From positions 1-14,979 of the forward strand of contig CASBQH010000487.1 of the NCBI GenBank assembly GCA_949127695.1: a stretch of 14,979 nt of DNA, given 5' to 3'. A program made the translations under genes and the position numbers. The notes beneath the pieces are model-generated. The model was not told the DNA's origin. It made no database searches and was given only the letters and a program-made list of their open reading frames with translations. Every line of letters begins with the position of its first letter. Positions within the stretch are counted from its first letter, which is position 1. The DNA comes from Synechococcales cyanobacterium PMM_0073 (GTDB lineage: Bacteria > Cyanobacteriota > Cyanobacteriia > Elainellales > Elainellaceae). Shown piece after piece: positions 14,957 through 14,979 of this stretch.

Positions 14957-14979
14957 TGAGTTTACTCGAAGCCCAGCAG
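14956..14979 (+). CDS. Start of the next transporter gene, presumably LivG-like ATPase (3' part outside window)
   Basis: Eight codons, MSLLEAQQ, are visible before the window ends. The ATG overlaps the livM stop by one base and has an AAGGAG ribosome binding site. In HAAT operons the ATP-binding subunit LivG commonly follows LivM, and its N-terminus typically starts just before a beta-strand leading to the Walker A motif. Identity is inferred from position only, because no ATPase motif is inside the window. Confidence 0.6.

Overview
The window is chromosomal DNA from an oxygenic cyanobacterium. It carries a petB-petD pair for the cytochrome b6f complex. It also has a plant/cyanobacterial-type GlgC with both lysines known from Anabaena 3-phosphoglycerate activation, a cyanobacterial-type SdhA standing apart from any sdhB, and a TPR protein with an N-terminal domain I associate with cyanobacterial proteomes. 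Coding density is high and GC content moderate. Only one perfect HIP1 octamer (GCGATCGC, 3349-3356) was seen, so this is not a strongly HIP1-enriched genome. I see no rRNA, tRNA, CRISPR array, insertion sequence or phage gene.

Layout. (1) 1-1325, plus strand: the end of a surface-polysaccharide cluster, with a family 2 glycosyltransferase (5' end outside the window) overlapping a CysE-like acetyltransferase. A bidirectional hairpin terminator at 1346-1379 separates it from the convergent petD. (2) 1400-4577, minus strand: sdhA, then petB, then petD. An RpaB/HLR1-like box lies just upstream of petB. A G-free leader made of 14-nt tandem repeats precedes sdhA. (3) 4869-9440, plus strand: a 786-residue TPR protein, a stand-alone receiver-domain response regulator, and glgC. 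The gap before glgC holds a hairpin whose loop is a 12-nt tandem repeat, plus an 11-bp-period direct repeat resembling a cyanobacterial Pho box. (4) 9644-10639, plus strand: a zinc-finger-less DnaJ-type co-chaperone. (5) 10894-14979, plus strand: a HAAT/Liv-type amino-acid ABC transporter, with lipoprotein binding protein, LivH-like permease, a long LivM-like permease, and the first eight codons of the next gene, presumably the LivG-like ATPase.

Functions. petBD and sdhA both feed the thylakoid plastoquinone/cytochrome b6f electron-transport chain. glgC commits fixed carbon to glycogen. The last operon imports amino acids, probably neutral or branched-chain ones as in the cyanobacterial Nat N-I system, though specificity cannot be read from sequence. 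No convincing new multi-gene system is visible; this is mostly ordinary core metabolism. The points most worth a second look are non-coding: the repeat leader of sdhA, the glgC upstream repeats, the HLR1-like box before petB and the 17-bp tandem repeat before the binding-protein gene. Among proteins, the TPR protein with a degenerate ATPase-like head and the enlarged LivM stand out.
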